Shown piece after piece: positions 44,738 through 45,064 of a DNA stretch of 45,064 nt. The first letter of the stretch is position 1. Every line of letters begins with the position of its first letter. The position numbers and the translations under genes were made by a program. Under the pieces are notes generated by a model. It was not told the origin of the DNA, made no database searches, and was given only the letters and a program-made list of their open reading frames with translations. This DNA is from an uncultured Porphyromonadaceae bacterium (GTDB lineage: Bacteria > Bacteroidota > Bacteroidia > Bacteroidales > Muribaculaceae), in NCBI GenBank assembly GCA_947177575.1, contig CAMWVA010000010.1:1-45064 (forward strand). The letters run 5' to 3'.

Positions 44738-45064
44738 ATATTGTTATAAATATCCTCATCCTGCAGTCACTACTGACTGTGTGATTTTTGGATTTGATGG
44801 AGTCAGACTTAATGTACTGCTTATCAAGCGTGGTCTTCAACCTTACTTAGGATGTTGGGCTTTCCCGGGAGGATTTTTAAAACCCGATGAAAGTGCCGAG
44901 GAGTGTGCTTTGCGTGAGTTGCGTGAAGAGACACAGCTTACTCCGGAATATGTAGAGCAGTTTCATACGTATTCATCGCCAGGCCGGGACCCGCGTGAGA
45001 GAGTTATTACAATCGCTTATCTTACTTTAGTAAAGATACAGGAGGTCAGAGGTGGTGACGATGC
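44724..45064 (+). CDS. Nudix domain protein, NrtR-like N-terminal part (truncated by window end)
   Basis: manual translation [72 protein letters not shown]...; overlaps previous CDS by 14 bp; C-terminus not in window. Confidence 0.88.
   Translation, partial: [113 protein letters not shown]

Overview
The window looks like Bacteroidales chromosome, probably Muribaculaceae-like (inferred from gene content and TAnnTTTG-type promoters; not tested by search). Most of it is housekeeping: cca, pncB, sprT-like, dprA, ppx/ppk, DPP III (M49), RlmI-like methyltransferase, rseP, dxr, M23 peptidase, gdhA, tRNA-Thr(CGT), ridA and an ABC-F ATPase. The main accessory locus is a Ter-type signalling operon at 4746-11383: two TerD proteins, three TerY-like vWA proteins (the third with a Cys-rich C-terminus), a PP2C phosphatase with an N-terminal Ig-like segment, and a kinase with a zinc-ribbon tail. 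A nucleoside phosphorylase follows, and an extra inverted TerD lies 3.6 kb upstream behind cca/pncB/sprT. Non-coding and structural signals: (1) a degenerate 9-bp TCNGANNNN tandem repeat, in frame inside a membrane-protein gene (18019-18180) and again between two tandem ompA genes (33744-33897); (2) a 16-bp degenerate tandem repeat upstream of rseP; (3) two copies of a GTGTA-N5-TACAC palindrome bracketing the promoter of an ADP-ribosylglycohydrolase/Nudix (NrtR-like) operon; (4) direct repeats flanking the -33 box of an XRE/membrane-protein operon; (5) near-identical 3' ends of the ompA paralogs, suggesting gene conversion; (6) several very long perfect hairpins at gene ends; (7) a tRNA-Thr with two A-C stem mismatches. 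No CRISPR array, transposase or prophage was recognised.
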